Positions 1 to 8,151 are shown, counted from the stretch's first letter. The stretch is DNA of 64,000 nt from Bacillota bacterium (GCA_023412665.1 JAEZCA010000035.1:124001-188000), one strand, 5' to 3'. Made by a program: numbers and translations. The notes: generated by a model from the letters alone, not told the origin.

Positions 1-201
1 GGCTGCAGACATACCCAATGAAGTCAGCGAACCAACAAATTTCTCACAGATAGGCACATTTTTCCCGAGGCCGGAAGCGATGATCTTGTTGTTGGCGTCC
101 AGTGTCCTGATGCACTCTTCTTTCAGCTTGTCAAACTCATCGGCGTGAATGGAGCGTACCGCTTCACAGATAATGCTCAACGTTTCTTCAAAATGTTCCA
201 T
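1..201 (-). CDS. SIS-domain sugar-phosphate isomerase (N-terminal 67 residues, runs off the window)
   Basis: The first 67 residues of a sugar isomerase (SIS) domain protein; the rest lies beyond the left edge. After an amphipathic helical start, the segment NKIIASGLGKNVPICEKF followed by SLTSLGMSAA matches the first strand and phosphosugar loop of KpsF/GutQ-type arabinose-5-phosphate isomerases and related phosphohexulo- or sedoheptulose-phosphate isomerases. These enzymes make the ketose/aldose phosphate precursor of an activated sugar. The ATG overlaps the stop of the upstream nucleotidyltransferase-kinase gene by one base (TGATG), so the two are translationally coupled and probably serve one pathway. 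Which sugar phosphate is isomerised cannot be read from the fragment. Confidence 0.8.
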   Translation of the reverse strand, partial: MEHFEETLSIICEAVRSIHADEFDKLKEECIRTLDANNKIIASGLGKNVPICEKFVGSLTSLGMSAA

Positions 202-1712
202 CACAACACCTCCTCCAGATAGTATAGCCCGTTATAGAACGCCCCGCAAATAGAGTCGTAGTCCTGCCAGGCGTAGGTGGTAAGCGAGAGCCAGATCACC
301 GCGTGAAGCAGCTTGATCGTTTCCGGATCGGTTCCGGACATCTGAAAGAATTCCTGCTCCATGTCCTCCCAATGGTTCGACTCTATCGACAAGTCAACAG
401 CATTTTCGCCGATCGTCAGCCTGAAGTCCTTCAGGTTGAATCTGTCATAATTGCCTTTCAGGGAATAATAGAGTTTAGCCCAATCATACATGGGGTCGCC
501 GTAGATCTCTGTAAATCCGAAATATCCTCTTGGATCTATCAATACCGGCTCGCTGTCATTGCGAAGCATCATATTGGAAAATGTGCAATCGCCGTGGATA
601 AACGCGAAGCTGCTGCATTTTAAGCTTTCCAGCTTTTTCTCCAGTTCCCGCTTGTAAAAGAACACATTACGGCATTCCTTCCCGTTTATCGTTATCCTTT
701 TCTTTTCGGAAAACGGAACCAGATCCCTTATTTTCTGAAGCCTGTTCATTGTTTTATAGTAATAGGCCTCTTTAATACTGAATGAATCGGCCGGAACGCA
801 CCTGACAGCATGCAGTTCCCTGAGTGCATCGGTCAGTTTGCGCAAAATTGCCGTTTTCCTTTCATAGGAGAGGTTGGTATATTCGTAGATATTTTTTCCA
901 TTGATCCGTTCCATCCGGATGGGATTTACGGAGTAGATTTTCGGGATAATACCGAGACCCTCGCTCTTTGCGGCCTCATACCAGTTGCTCTCGAGCAGGG
1001 CGAGCTTTTTGCCCTGTTCGTCAATGCCTTCCTTGATGAGAATATCCCCTTCAATGGTCATCCTGTTAAAGGGGCGGCACTTATCCTTACCCAGTTTTTC
1101 ATATTCGGACAACAGTCCAAATTCCTTTGTCCCGGAAAGTCCAAGCTCTGTAAAGCTTAAATCGCATTCTTTCATCCACCTTACCAGTTCGCCGCTTTGC
1201 GGAACGTCCGCAAGGAAGGATTTATTCCTGAAAATGAAAAGACCTGCGACTCCATGCACTTCAGACCGGACTTCTTCAAATGTGCCGTCATGGTAGCTCC
1301 ATCGGCAGGGGAAGGTTTCGGAAATACCGATATAGTTCTCCTCCCGTTCAGGGATCTGAAATCCGTCAGGCAGAATCAGGTCAGACCAGACCAACATAAA
1401 GGCGCGTCCGTCGGGGATCAGGTCGATCGCCTGTCTTACGCCGCCGCATGTCCCGCCTCCCGACGCATCCACCACTTGATATTTCACATTGGCAAAGCAA
1501 TCCAAATATTCCCTCAGGACATCCTTTTTATAATCGGCGATAACGACAAACCGCTTATCGGGAAATCTCTTAAAAAGATGAAACAACATCGGAAGGTTTT
1601 CCACAGGCACGAGCGCCTTCGGCTTATTTGCCGTCAAATGCTCCAGCCTCGTCCCTTTCCCTCCTGCCTGAACAATTACATAATCTGTTTGCAATGTTCT
1701 TACCTCACTCAT
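201..1712 (-). CDS. Bifunctional sugar nucleotidyltransferase / APH-family kinase fusion
   Basis: About 503 residues in two domains. Residues ~10-230 are a nucleotidyltransferase with the signature AGGKGTRLEHLTANKPKALV and the acceptor-site WSDL. The C-terminal ~260 residues are an aminoglycoside-phosphotransferase/choline-kinase fold with catalytic-loop HGDCTFSNMML and the metal-binding DPRG. The family logic is a small molecule or sugar phosphorylated by one domain and coupled to NTP by the other, as in LicA/LicC-type or heptose pathways; the substrate here is unknown. I start at the ATG at 1712 (AGGA about 12 bases upstream). An in-frame TTG at 1766 would add 18 residues encoded by repeat copy A. 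It is fourth or later in the glycan operon and coupled to the SIS isomerase. The nucleotidyltransferase and kinase folds are clear; the pathway is inference. Confidence 0.85.
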   Translation of the reverse strand: MSEVRTLQTDYVIVQAGGKGTRLEHLTANKPKALVPVENLPMLFHLFKRFPDKRFVVIADYKKDVLREYLDCFANVKYQVVDASGGGTCGGVRQAIDLIPDGRAFMLVWSDLILPDGFQIPEREENYIGISETFPCRWSYHDGTFEEVRSEVHGVAGLFIFRNKSFLADVPQSGELVRWMKECDLSFTELGLSGTKEFGLLSEYEKLGKDKCRPFNRMTIEGDILIKEGIDEQGKKLALLESNWYEAAKSEGLGIIPKIYSVNPIRMERINGKNIYEYTNLSYERKTAILRKLTDALRELHAVRCVPADSFSIKEAYYYKTMNRLQKIRDLVPFSEKKRITINGKECRNVFFYKRELEKKLESLKCSSFAFIHGDCTFSNMMLRNDSEPVLIDPRGYFGFTEIYGDPMYDWAKLYYSLKGNYDRFNLKDFRLTIGENAVDLSIESNHWEDMEQEFFQMSGTDPETIKLLHAVIWLSLTTYAWQDYDSICGAFYNGLYYLEEVL

Positions 1713-1727
1713 ATTTTTACTGCGTCC

Positions 1728-1904
1728 TATAACACTTTGGATCAAAGAAAATTTTTCGTTACGCAAAAATTTTCTTGCCTCAGCGGTGTTTCAACGAGGC
1801 AGGAGATATGCTCGCATCGTTTTCTTTCGATCGAAAGAAAATATCTGAAAGTCAAATCGGTACCCGCAACTTATAGAAGTGGGGGCATCTGTCGCCTCGT
1901 TATA
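1728..1904 (+). repeat. Modular palindromic interspersed repeat, copy A
   Basis: A 177-bp unit starting TATAACACTTTGG and ending GCCTCGTTATA. From left to right it has a hairpin with arms AAAGAAAATTTTT/AAAAATTTTCTT, the core GTTTCAACGAGGCAGGAGAT, a second hairpin TTTTCTTTCGAT/ATCGAAAGAAAA, the phrase ATCTGAAAGTCAAATCGGT, and the terminal CATCTGTCGCCTCGTTATA. The terminal part is the inverted complement of the core AACGAGGCaGgAGAT. It sits between the cytidylyltransferase and the nucleotidyltransferase-kinase. Related copies lie at 7541, 17829 and 46072. The cytidylyltransferase stop codon is formed by the repeat's own terminal TTATA. Confidence 0.85.
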
Positions 1905-2616
1905 TTCCAAATATCTGCTGATTCTCTATTGCTTCATACAAGGCACGGAATATGTAATAATCGGTAGAAGTAGTTATTTTTATGTTGTTGCGAGGACTTT
2001 TCACCGTATACATTTCAACTCCGTAAATACTAAGCAGATGTGCCGGGTCTATGGTCAACAGTCCATCATTATGCGCCCGCTGGTATAAGTCAAAAATTTT
2101 GCCATAGTAGAATGACTGCGGCGCTTTTGCCGTATACATGCTGTTTCTGTTCGGTACGTAATCGATCCGGGCGCCGTCTTCACTGCGGACTACGCTTTCT
2201 GTCGCCGCTTCTACGGTGATTGCCGTGCCGTATTCCTTCACCTTCGCAATATTTTCGGAAATCAGCTCTCCCGTGATCAAAGGCCTTACACCATCATGGA
2301 TCAGTACGATGTCATCCCTGCCGTACAGGTTTTCCATAGCCTTGAGTCCATTATATATGGATTCGTGACCGGTATTGCCTCCCGACACGATTTTGCTTAC
2401 CTTTTTGATTTCATAGCGGCGAAGTATTCTCTTAAATTCCTTGATCCAGCTTTCTAGACATACGACAATGATACCGTCGATTTCCGGATGCGCCTCGAAA
2501 TGCTCCAGAGTATACAAGATGATCGGTTTCCCGTGGAGCTCCAAAAACTGTTTCGGCTTGGCGCGGGAATTCATCCTTTGACCGGTCCCGCCCGCGAATA
2601 TGAGCGCTGTGTTCAT
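1900..2616 (-). CDS. IspD/TarI-family cytidylyltransferase
   Basis: About 238 residues. The N-terminus AGGTGQRM, then KPKQFLELHGKPII, is the CTP-binding signature of the IspD/TarI family, followed by VLIHDGVRPL and late TSTDYYI. Known members make CDP-methylerythritol (IspD) or CDP-ribitol (TarI). In a cluster with a TagF-like polymerase domain, epimerase and glycosyltransferase, a CDP-polyol role in surface glycan synthesis is more likely than isoprenoid synthesis, but this is inference. Start chosen at 2616 because AAGGAGGGG lies 6 bases upstream; the ATG overlaps the preceding gene's TGA by four bases. The C-terminus stops in the edge of repeat copy A, so the last residues may differ from relatives. 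Confidence 0.85.
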   Translation of the reverse strand: MNTALIFAGGTGQRMNSRAKPKQFLELHGKPIILYTLEHFEAHPEIDGIIVVCLESWIKEFKRILRRYEIKKVSKIVSGGNTGHESIYNGLKAMENLYGRDDIVLIHDGVRPLITGELISENIAKVKEYGTAITVEAATESVVRSEDGARIDYVPNRNSMYTAKAPQSFYYGKIFDLYQRAHNDGLLTIDPAHLLSIYGVEMYTVKSPRNNIKITTSTDYYIFRALYEAIENQQIFGI

Positions 2617-5231
2617 TCGTTCCCCTCCTTGCCAGCCATGATCGCCTGCCTGCAATATTGAAAAATCGTCGTGCCGGAAGTTCCATCAGGGCACCGGTTT
2701 ATCATTCTGAATATTTCAATTTGCCTATCCCTCAGCATTTTTAAATTTACCGACTCATCGTTACAGACCAGATAATTTAGAAAATCATTTATTGAGGCAA
2801 CCTCATTTTCATAAAAAAGACAATCAAACTCCGTCTCACATGCTGCAGGATCCTTTAATAAGGTTTTCAGGCCGATTGCAACCGCGTCCTTAACATCCCC
2901 CATCAGCAGGATCGGTTCCTCCCTGCGATTTCCAGTCCGATAGTTGTATCCAATCAAGTGGTTGGTTTTCCCTGTAAACGCGAATATATTCTCGCCGATC
3001 TCATTCGAGAAAATATAATTCGGACCTGAAAGATCGCTCTCACACTCTGGCTGGAATTCTTGCGCAACTTCGATCCGCTCATCCTGGATATTTATTTTAA
3101 GCGCCATGTTTGCCTGATTTGGAAACAGCCATACGTATCCGGCGGAATAGCGGATAGTCCAGAAACTTAATGTACCATATTCGAAGCCATCCGGGAAGTC
3201 ATTATATTCCGTGTACGTCGTATCGGGGTTCCACCTTACAACCGGCCCATCAAGTCTTGGTGACATCCAATAATCGTTGCCGTCAAAGCAGATACCGGAA
3301 TAACGGCACTTTTTGCTTCCGACCTCATATACTTTTGAGATACAGGTATCCATATCAAATACAACAACCGCATTTGCATTCATTGCTGCAGCCACAATAA
3401 GCGAACCTGTAACGCAGGCTGATTTGAAATAAACAGTTTCATGTTCCGATGCCAGTTTACCGAGTGGTTCCAACCAATCGGAAAAGCAATCCAGTTCACC
3501 TGTAAGCATATCGATTCTAACAATTGCGGGATAATGACAGCCAACAAAAAAGAGCCAAGTTTTGTATTGAAACACACTGCCGAACTTTAAACCGGTCATA
3601 TCCCGGGTCCTTTTCCTTCCAGCTATGTCGGGAAGGCTGATCTTCCGGATTGTGTTGCGTTCCGTATCATATTCCGCAATCTCACGCGCCAGGCAGGGAG
3701 TAAAATATAGCTTCCCGTCATAGGCAATAATAGGGCCATAGAGCCTTTGCCCCGATGCAGTCTCTCTCTGAAAGCTGGAGATATAGTGCGGTTTCCAGGT
3801 CTGCTTGTCCATCCTGAATAAAGCATTGAAGTTACTGGCTGTAAACCAGAAATCGTCACCATCCTCATATAAGTATTCAAATGTCAGTGTGGCAACGTCA
3901 GTATCTGCCTGTCCGACATCAATATTCTGTATCATCACAGGCTTGCCTGTACATTGGTAAAGCGCCACTAATGAACTCCAGTCGCCGAAATAAGCATCGG
4001 AAATCGCAATCGCCCGGTTAAGATCCGGAGTATCGTCATACATGCCAAACCCCTGCCGCCTGTACTCGGCAATGATGCCCAAATAGTCCTTTAGTAATAG
4101 AGGCCGCATGGCCTGATAGGTCGTAACATTCAACGGGTGCGGCCGCCAAAGGAGTACTGCATCGTTCCTGATCCTGAAACAGTCCATCACATGCCGGATC
4201 TTGTCCAGTACTCGTTCATTCCCATTCAGCAGTCCGTCAATACTGGTATTGTAAAGAATCACCTTTTTTCTTGTCCCGTCCGGCTTTTCGATCAGTTTTC
4301 GCCATTCATCGGGTATTTTGCAGTTTTCCCGGCCCGTGTTTATCACCTTGTCAAATTTGGGTGATCCAAGGGTGACAAATTTGGTTTCAGCCTTTCCAAA
4401 CCTGTCTCTGCAGTTTTTTTCATTTTCAAAACTGCGGAAGGCCTTGATATAAGTTTGCCTGATTTTCTCCGATTGGACGATGACCCTGTCGGCATATAGT
4501 GTTCCCGCGTTAACGCAGAGATGCTCCTGGACGTCATCGACGCAGACGAAGTAGGGAATGTATACAAGCAAATCCGTAAGGTTTTTGAGCCTTTTGCAAT
4601 AGAATAGAGGATGGACGCTTGTTACAAAATTGCCACTATCGTAGGGGTAATGAACTATGATGATATCCGGATGCCTGTTTTCAATATCGTAAGCCTGCCA
4701 GTCCATAACGGGGACATAGTCGGGATACTGGCTTCCCTCATAATGCATTTTATCAAAAGTACCGTCCGGCAGTTTATCGTAATACGGAATGGGAACAACA
4801 AACGCATCGCATTGCGGGTCGTCTTTTGCCGCAAGCCATATGCTTTCCATTGAATCCCACATTGACGCTTTGTATGGCAGGAAAAGGATCTCTATTCTGG
4901 GCTTGAGCTCGGTCCTGATACTGAATTCGATTCTTGCAAGGCCACTTTGAAGTTCAACGCCAATACCATCATCAATATCTGAATCAATAAATCTGATGCA
5001 TGCTTTGTATAAAAGCTCGTGATATTGCTCAAGATAAGAAACTGTTTTTGTTCCTTCCCCTTCAAGCTGTTCAATAAACTCGCCAATCTGGATAACGGTT
5101 TCCTGGCAGTCGGACATAAGATCGATTATGGCCTGTGTTTCACCGCTTGTCATCAGGCGCCTGATTTCGGCGTTCGCCTCTTTTAGTGTTTCAATTAACT
5201 CCAGTAGCTGTGTCTGTTGGTGTTTACGCAC
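2613..5231 (-). CDS. TagF-like glycerophosphotransferase domain fused to a beta-propeller
   Basis: About 872 residues. Residues ~1-120 are helical, probably coiled coil. Residues ~125-450 resemble the GT-B fold of CDP-glycerol/ribitol glycerophosphotransferases (TagF/TarL): an RPHP motif, then DDTPDLNRAIAISDAYFGDWSS, where TagF enzymes have the ITDYSS loop, then GKPVMI. Residues ~455-760 contain about six blade-like repeats (for example DGKLYFTPCLAREIAEYD, GNDYWMSPRLDGPVVRWN), as in kelch or WD-like propellers. A helical tail follows. Start is the GTG at 5231: GGAGG lies 8 bases upstream and a longer TTG start at 5291 would overlap the epimerase by 68 bases. It overlaps the epimerase by 8 bases and the cytidylyltransferase by 4. 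Likely role: polymerising or transferring a polyol phosphate from the CDP donor made next door. There is no signal peptide, so it is cytoplasmic or membrane-peripheral. Confidence 0.75.
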   Translation of the reverse strand: MRKHQQTQLLELIETLKEANAEIRRLMTSGETQAIIDLMSDCQETVIQIGEFIEQLEGEGTKTVSYLEQYHELLYKACIRFIDSDIDDGIGVELQSGLARIEFSIRTELKPRIEILFLPYKASMWDSMESIWLAAKDDPQCDAFVVPIPYYDKLPDGTFDKMHYEGSQYPDYVPVMDWQAYDIENRHPDIIIVHYPYDSGNFVTSVHPLFYCKRLKNLTDLLVYIPYFVCVDDVQEHLCVNAGTLYADRVIVQSEKIRQTYIKAFRSFENEKNCRDRFGKAETKFVTLGSPKFDKVINTGRENCKIPDEWRKLIEKPDGTRKKVILYNTSIDGLLNGNERVLDKIRHVMDCFRIRNDAVLLWRPHPLNVTTYQAMRPLLLKDYLGIIAEYRRQGFGMYDDTPDLNRAIAISDAYFGDWSSLVALYQCTGKPVMIQNIDVGQADTDVATLTFEYLYEDGDDFWFTASNFNALFRMDKQTWKPHYISSFQRETASGQRLYGPIIAYDGKLYFTPCLAREIAEYDTERNTIRKISLPDIAGRKRTRDMTGLKFGSVFQYKTWLFFVGCHYPAIVRIDMLTGELDCFSDWLEPLGKLASEHETVYFKSACVTGSLIVAAAMNANAVVVFDMDTCISKVYEVGSKKCRYSGICFDGNDYWMSPRLDGPVVRWNPDTTYTEYNDFPDGFEYGTLSFWTIRYSAGYVWLFPNQANMALKINIQDERIEVAQEFQPECESDLSGPNYIFSNEIGENIFAFTGKTNHLIGYNYRTGNRREEPILLMGDVKDAVAIGLKTLLKDPAACETEFDCLFYENEVASINDFLNYLVCNDESVNLKMLRDRQIEIFRMINRCPDGTSGTTIFQYCRQAIMAGKEGNE

Positions 5232-6309
5232 TGGTTTTTCCTCCAATGGACTGTTCTTTGAACTGCTTATCACTTTCAAGCCAATCAGCAATCATTCTCC
5301 GGTACATCTCGGCAAGACTGTATTTTGGTCTCCAACCAAGCATTTCTATCTTTTCAATGCTTAGTCTCCTGTTTACATCGGGTGCATAACCGTATTTAGA
5401 AAGATCCGACGGTTTATCCACCACCACTGAAATCTTGCCACCGCTTACTTCCCTGGCAACTAATTCCGCCATCCGGCGTATCGTCATGCTGACATCAGGG
5501 TTGGAAATATTATATGCTTCAGCGTTCTTACCCCTCAAAAGTACTATGAATAGGCCCCTCACGGCATCGGATATATAGCAGAAGTTACTATACGAATTAC
5601 CGTCTGTATGAAGTACGATATCCTCTCCTAAAACAGAGCTTCTGGCAAATTGTGCAAAAACACGCGGATCATCGCTTGGTGTACCTGCTCCGAAAGTTTG
5701 GGCGAGACGCGCTGTTTTGACAGGAGTCCCAAATTGAGCAAAATGGCAATAGCAAAGGCTCTCGCACATCCGCTTGCTTTCCGGGTAACAGCTTCGAGGG
5801 CTCTTAAGGTCGATAGATCCCAAAATATCCTCCGTAACATAAGGCAGTTCAGGATCCGTATCTCCGTAGATTTCCATGGAAGATAGGTAAACCATGCTTT
5901 TTATATGTTTTTTGCCTGCCAGATCAAGTATGTTGCTCGTCCCCCTCAGAGAGATTTCCACCACACCGACAGGGTTTGACGCCATCTCGGATGATTTTGT
6001 GACAGCAGCGCAATGGAAAATATAATCTACCGGGCAGTCAACTTTCAGTTGATTCAGGATGTCATGCTGGAAAAACTCAATGCCGGAGCTTTCAAAAAGC
6101 TTCTTAGCTTTTTCCCTGTCCCTGCCAAATGCCAACACCCTGATTCCAAGACCACGCCTTCTGTTGGCTTCGGACAAAGCCCGTACGATCGCGGAGCCAA
6201 TCAGACCCGTCGCCCCGGTAACAAGCGTTGTGCTTCCTTTCATTTCATCCCACGGAATATTACTGTCAGACACTATTTGTTCCATATCCTCATGAAAAAT
6301 CTTTGACAC
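5224..6309 (-). CDS. NAD-dependent epimerase/dehydratase (extended SDR)
   Basis: 361 residues of an extended short-chain dehydrogenase. The NAD-binding glycine motif TGATGLIG lies near residue 32, the strand end FHCAAVT near 98, the serine of LSSMEIYG near 148, and the catalytic YPESK near 175. Such enzymes epimerise, dehydrate or decarboxylate nucleotide-activated sugars. The start is GTG with CGGAG about 10 bases upstream. An N-terminal ~25-residue extension precedes the Rossmann strand. It overlaps the TagF-like gene by 8 bases. The exact nucleotide sugar cannot be deduced; relatives include UDP-glucuronate decarboxylases and UDP-glucose 4-epimerases. Confidence 0.88.
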   Translation of the reverse strand: MSKIFHEDMEQIVSDSNIPWDEMKGSTTLVTGATGLIGSAIVRALSEANRRRGLGIRVLAFGRDREKAKKLFESSGIEFFQHDILNQLKVDCPVDYIFHCAAVTKSSEMASNPVGVVEISLRGTSNILDLAGKKHIKSMVYLSSMEIYGDTDPELPYVTEDILGSIDLKSPRSCYPESKRMCESLCYCHFAQFGTPVKTARLAQTFGAGTPSDDPRVFAQFARSSVLGEDIVLHTDGNSYSNFCYISDAVRGLFIVLLRGKNAEAYNISNPDVSMTIRRMAELVAREVSGGKISVVVDKPSDLSKYGYAPDVNRRLSIEKIEMLGWRPKYSLAEMYRRMIADWLESDKQFKEQSIGGKTSA

Positions 6310-6439
6310 AAATAATACACTCCGTTTTTCTCTTCAATTCAGCAAGCAGAAACATGTAGATCTGTTTTGAATAATATCGGAATAAAGATTAGTTTACTTT
6401 AGTTTGCCAGAAATATGCCGGCATGATCCCACAAGTATT

Positions 6440-7516
6440 TCAGCGGATCGTGCGGTTCAGAATGCCAAGTCTGTGGCCAGCCTTTTCATATCCCAATTTA
6501 TGCGACATTTCATAGTAGTACAATGCCTTCGGAATGTTTCCCGAAACCTCATAATATGCTCCGAGATTATATGCTGCACAAAAGCTGCCTGTTCCGACCA
6601 TACTATCGAATTCATTCGTGTCCCCGATATCCAGGCACCTGAGATATTCCTGCTCGATCAGGGGCAGATACTTTATATATCTGCCGACATCGGACAAAAC
6701 CAACTCCATATAAAAAATACCGCAAACGAAATGAAAATCGGGTAATTCACTCAACCTGTCCTTTTCATTGGCTATGATCTGAATGCCTTCTTCAAATTTT
6801 TTTAAAGCAATAATGTTATATAAATATGATACAATCCCGGTATATCTGTAATTTGCCAAAACCGGGGCGCAGCCGTAAAACGCCTTGAAGTATTGATCTG
6901 CTTCGGCATATTTTTTTGAAACGAAAAGGGTACTGGCTATTTGATATAATATATATGGGTTCTGTGGATCGGACTGAAGCTCGGAAAATAATATCGGGAG
7001 ATTTCTATCACTTTTTCCTTCTTCAAGGTATCCGTCGTGAGATACTTCAACGTTAACATTTATTCTTGCCAGGTCGCTTAATAACTGCTCATGGATCTTA
7101 CCTTCGAAAAAGATCGATTTTGGGGCCAGCCTTGAAATATATGATATATGTTTCTGCAGTTCGCCATCATTGTAAAAATAATCTGTACGAGCGATCTTTC
7201 CTATTGCTCGGTTATTCTTTATAAATTGCCTTATTATATCTCTGCAGTCATTTGTTATATATTCGTCTGCATCAAGAAAAAGATTCCAGTCTCCTGTAGA
7301 CTTTTCAATTGAAAAGTTACGTGCGGCTGAAAAATCATTGACCCATTTGAAATCATAGACACTGGCACCATAGCTCATTGCCAATTCTTTCGTTTTATCG
7401 GTGGAACCTGTGTCGACTACAATAATTTCATCAACGATTCCTCTGACGCTGTCCAAACATCTTGCTAAGTGCTTTTCTTCATTTTTTACGATCATTGCTA
7501 AGGATAAACGGCACAT
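6440..7516 (-). CDS. Family 2 glycosyltransferase with C-terminal TPR-like helices
   Basis: 358 residues. The N-terminal GT-A domain begins LSLAMIVKNEEKHLARCLDS and has VDTGSTDKT, FSAARNFS and the metal-binding LDADEY. The C-terminal ~180 residues are helical tetratricopeptide-like repeats (for example NPYILYQIASTLFVSKKYAEAD, AAYNLGAYYEVSGNIPKALYYYE). This architecture is common in clostridial SunS/WaaE-like transferases of surface glycans or peptides. The ATG at 7516 is preferred, with GGGAG 7 bases upstream; upstream in-frame codons at 7534 or 7594 would add repeat-encoded residues. It is the first gene of the minus-strand glycan operon, starting 25 bases from repeat copy B, so its promoter must lie inside or beyond that repeat. 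Confidence 0.85.
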   Translation of the reverse strand: MCRLSLAMIVKNEEKHLARCLDSVRGIVDEIIVVDTGSTDKTKELAMSYGASVYDFKWVNDFSAARNFSIEKSTGDWNLFLDADEYITNDCRDIIRQFIKNNRAIGKIARTDYFYNDGELQKHISYISRLAPKSIFFEGKIHEQLLSDLARINVNVEVSHDGYLEEGKSDRNLPILFSELQSDPQNPYILYQIASTLFVSKKYAEADQYFKAFYGCAPVLANYRYTGIVSYLYNIIALKKFEEGIQIIANEKDRLSELPDFHFVCGIFYMELVLSDVGRYIKYLPLIEQEYLRCLDIGDTNEFDSMVGTGSFCAAYNLGAYYEVSGNIPKALYYYEMSHKLGYEKAGHRLGILNRTIR

Positions 7517-7540
7517 CAGGGCTCTCCCATGCATATTATT

Positions 7541-7825
7541 TATAACACTTCGGTTCAAAGAAAATTTTTCGTTACGCGATAATTTGCTTTGCAAATTACG
7601 CTTAGTAGAAAAATTTTCTTACCAAGTCACAAAGTATCCAAAGGATATTTTGTGATACAGTAGTGTTTCAACGAGGCGGGAGATATGCTCACATCGTTTT
7701 CTTTCGATTAATCGAAAGAAAATATCTGAAAGGCAAATCGGCACCCGCCACCAAGCGTTTTTCAGCCCGAGGGCTGAAAATACGTAAAGAGGTGGGGCGG
7801 GGGGCCCATCTTTCGCCTCGTTATA
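7541..7825 (+). repeat. Modular palindromic interspersed repeat, copy B (longest)
   Basis: 285 bp from TATAACACTTCGG to GCCTCGTTATA. It contains all modules of copy A plus extra nested palindromes. One is TAATTTGCTTTGCAAATTA inserted inside the first hairpin (7580-7598), another a TCACAAA/TTTGTGA hairpin (7626-7654), and a third a perfect TTTTCAGCCC/GGGCTGAAAA hairpin (7760-7781), which copy D shares. The core CAACGAGGCGGGAGATATG is the near inverted complement of the right end. The element behaves like a scaffold into which hairpins have been inserted or from which they have been lost. It separates the tRNA-Pro region from the glycan operon start. Confidence 0.88.
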
Positions 7826-7869
7826 AATAGTTTATCGACATGAATCCTGCCCGGGTTAATGAAGGTTTT

Positions 7870-8142
7870 TGCATTTCGCTCAATTATTTCAAAGGCATAT
7901 TAAGAAATACACTCAAAGCTTGGGCGGCTTATTGCCGCTTTGGGCTCAGGATTATGTTAAGTCGTCTGTCCCATTAATTGATTTTTGTACCAATTTCACT
8001 CTGTTTCAGACCGAATCCTAACCACCAGCTTAGCCGGCGGTTTGCACCTGCCCTATAAGGGCCTATTATTGGCAGGGCTGAACGCCCTACAAATAGTCCG
8101 CCAACCACATGGATTCTCAAGCTGCCGCTAAAGCAGCTTTAC
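7870..8142 (-). other. Hairpin-rich intergenic block, possible uncharacterised structured RNA
   Basis: No gene fits in this ~270-bp stretch between tRNA-Pro and repeat copy B, but it is dense in hairpins when read on the minus strand. From 8142 downwards they are AAGCTGC/GCAGCTT, GGGC/GCCC, GCCC/GGGC, AACCGCCGGC/GCTGGTGGTT (ten pairs counting two G-U), and GCGGC/GCCGC. Flanking GAATCC and GGATTC could close an outer stem. The two G-U pairs exist only on the minus strand, which favours that strand as the RNA. It lies beyond the tRNA terminator and no promoter of its own is obvious. It could equally be a decayed REP-like element. Confidence 0.4.
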
Positions 8143-8151
8143 TGGTTTCAC

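Noticed and set aside
1197..1967. Open frame of 256 residues on the plus strand at the left edge
   Set aside because: It runs antisense through the nucleotidyltransferase-kinase and repeat A, has no family motif and no convincing ribosome site.
1900..2616. Assignment of the cytidylyltransferase as IspD of isoprenoid synthesis
   Set aside because: The motif pattern allows it, but its place in a glycan operon with a TagF-like gene makes a CDP-polyol role more likely.
7541..7825. Insertion sequence
   Set aside because: No transposase frame exists and size differs by whole hairpins between copies, so I list it as a modular repeat instead.
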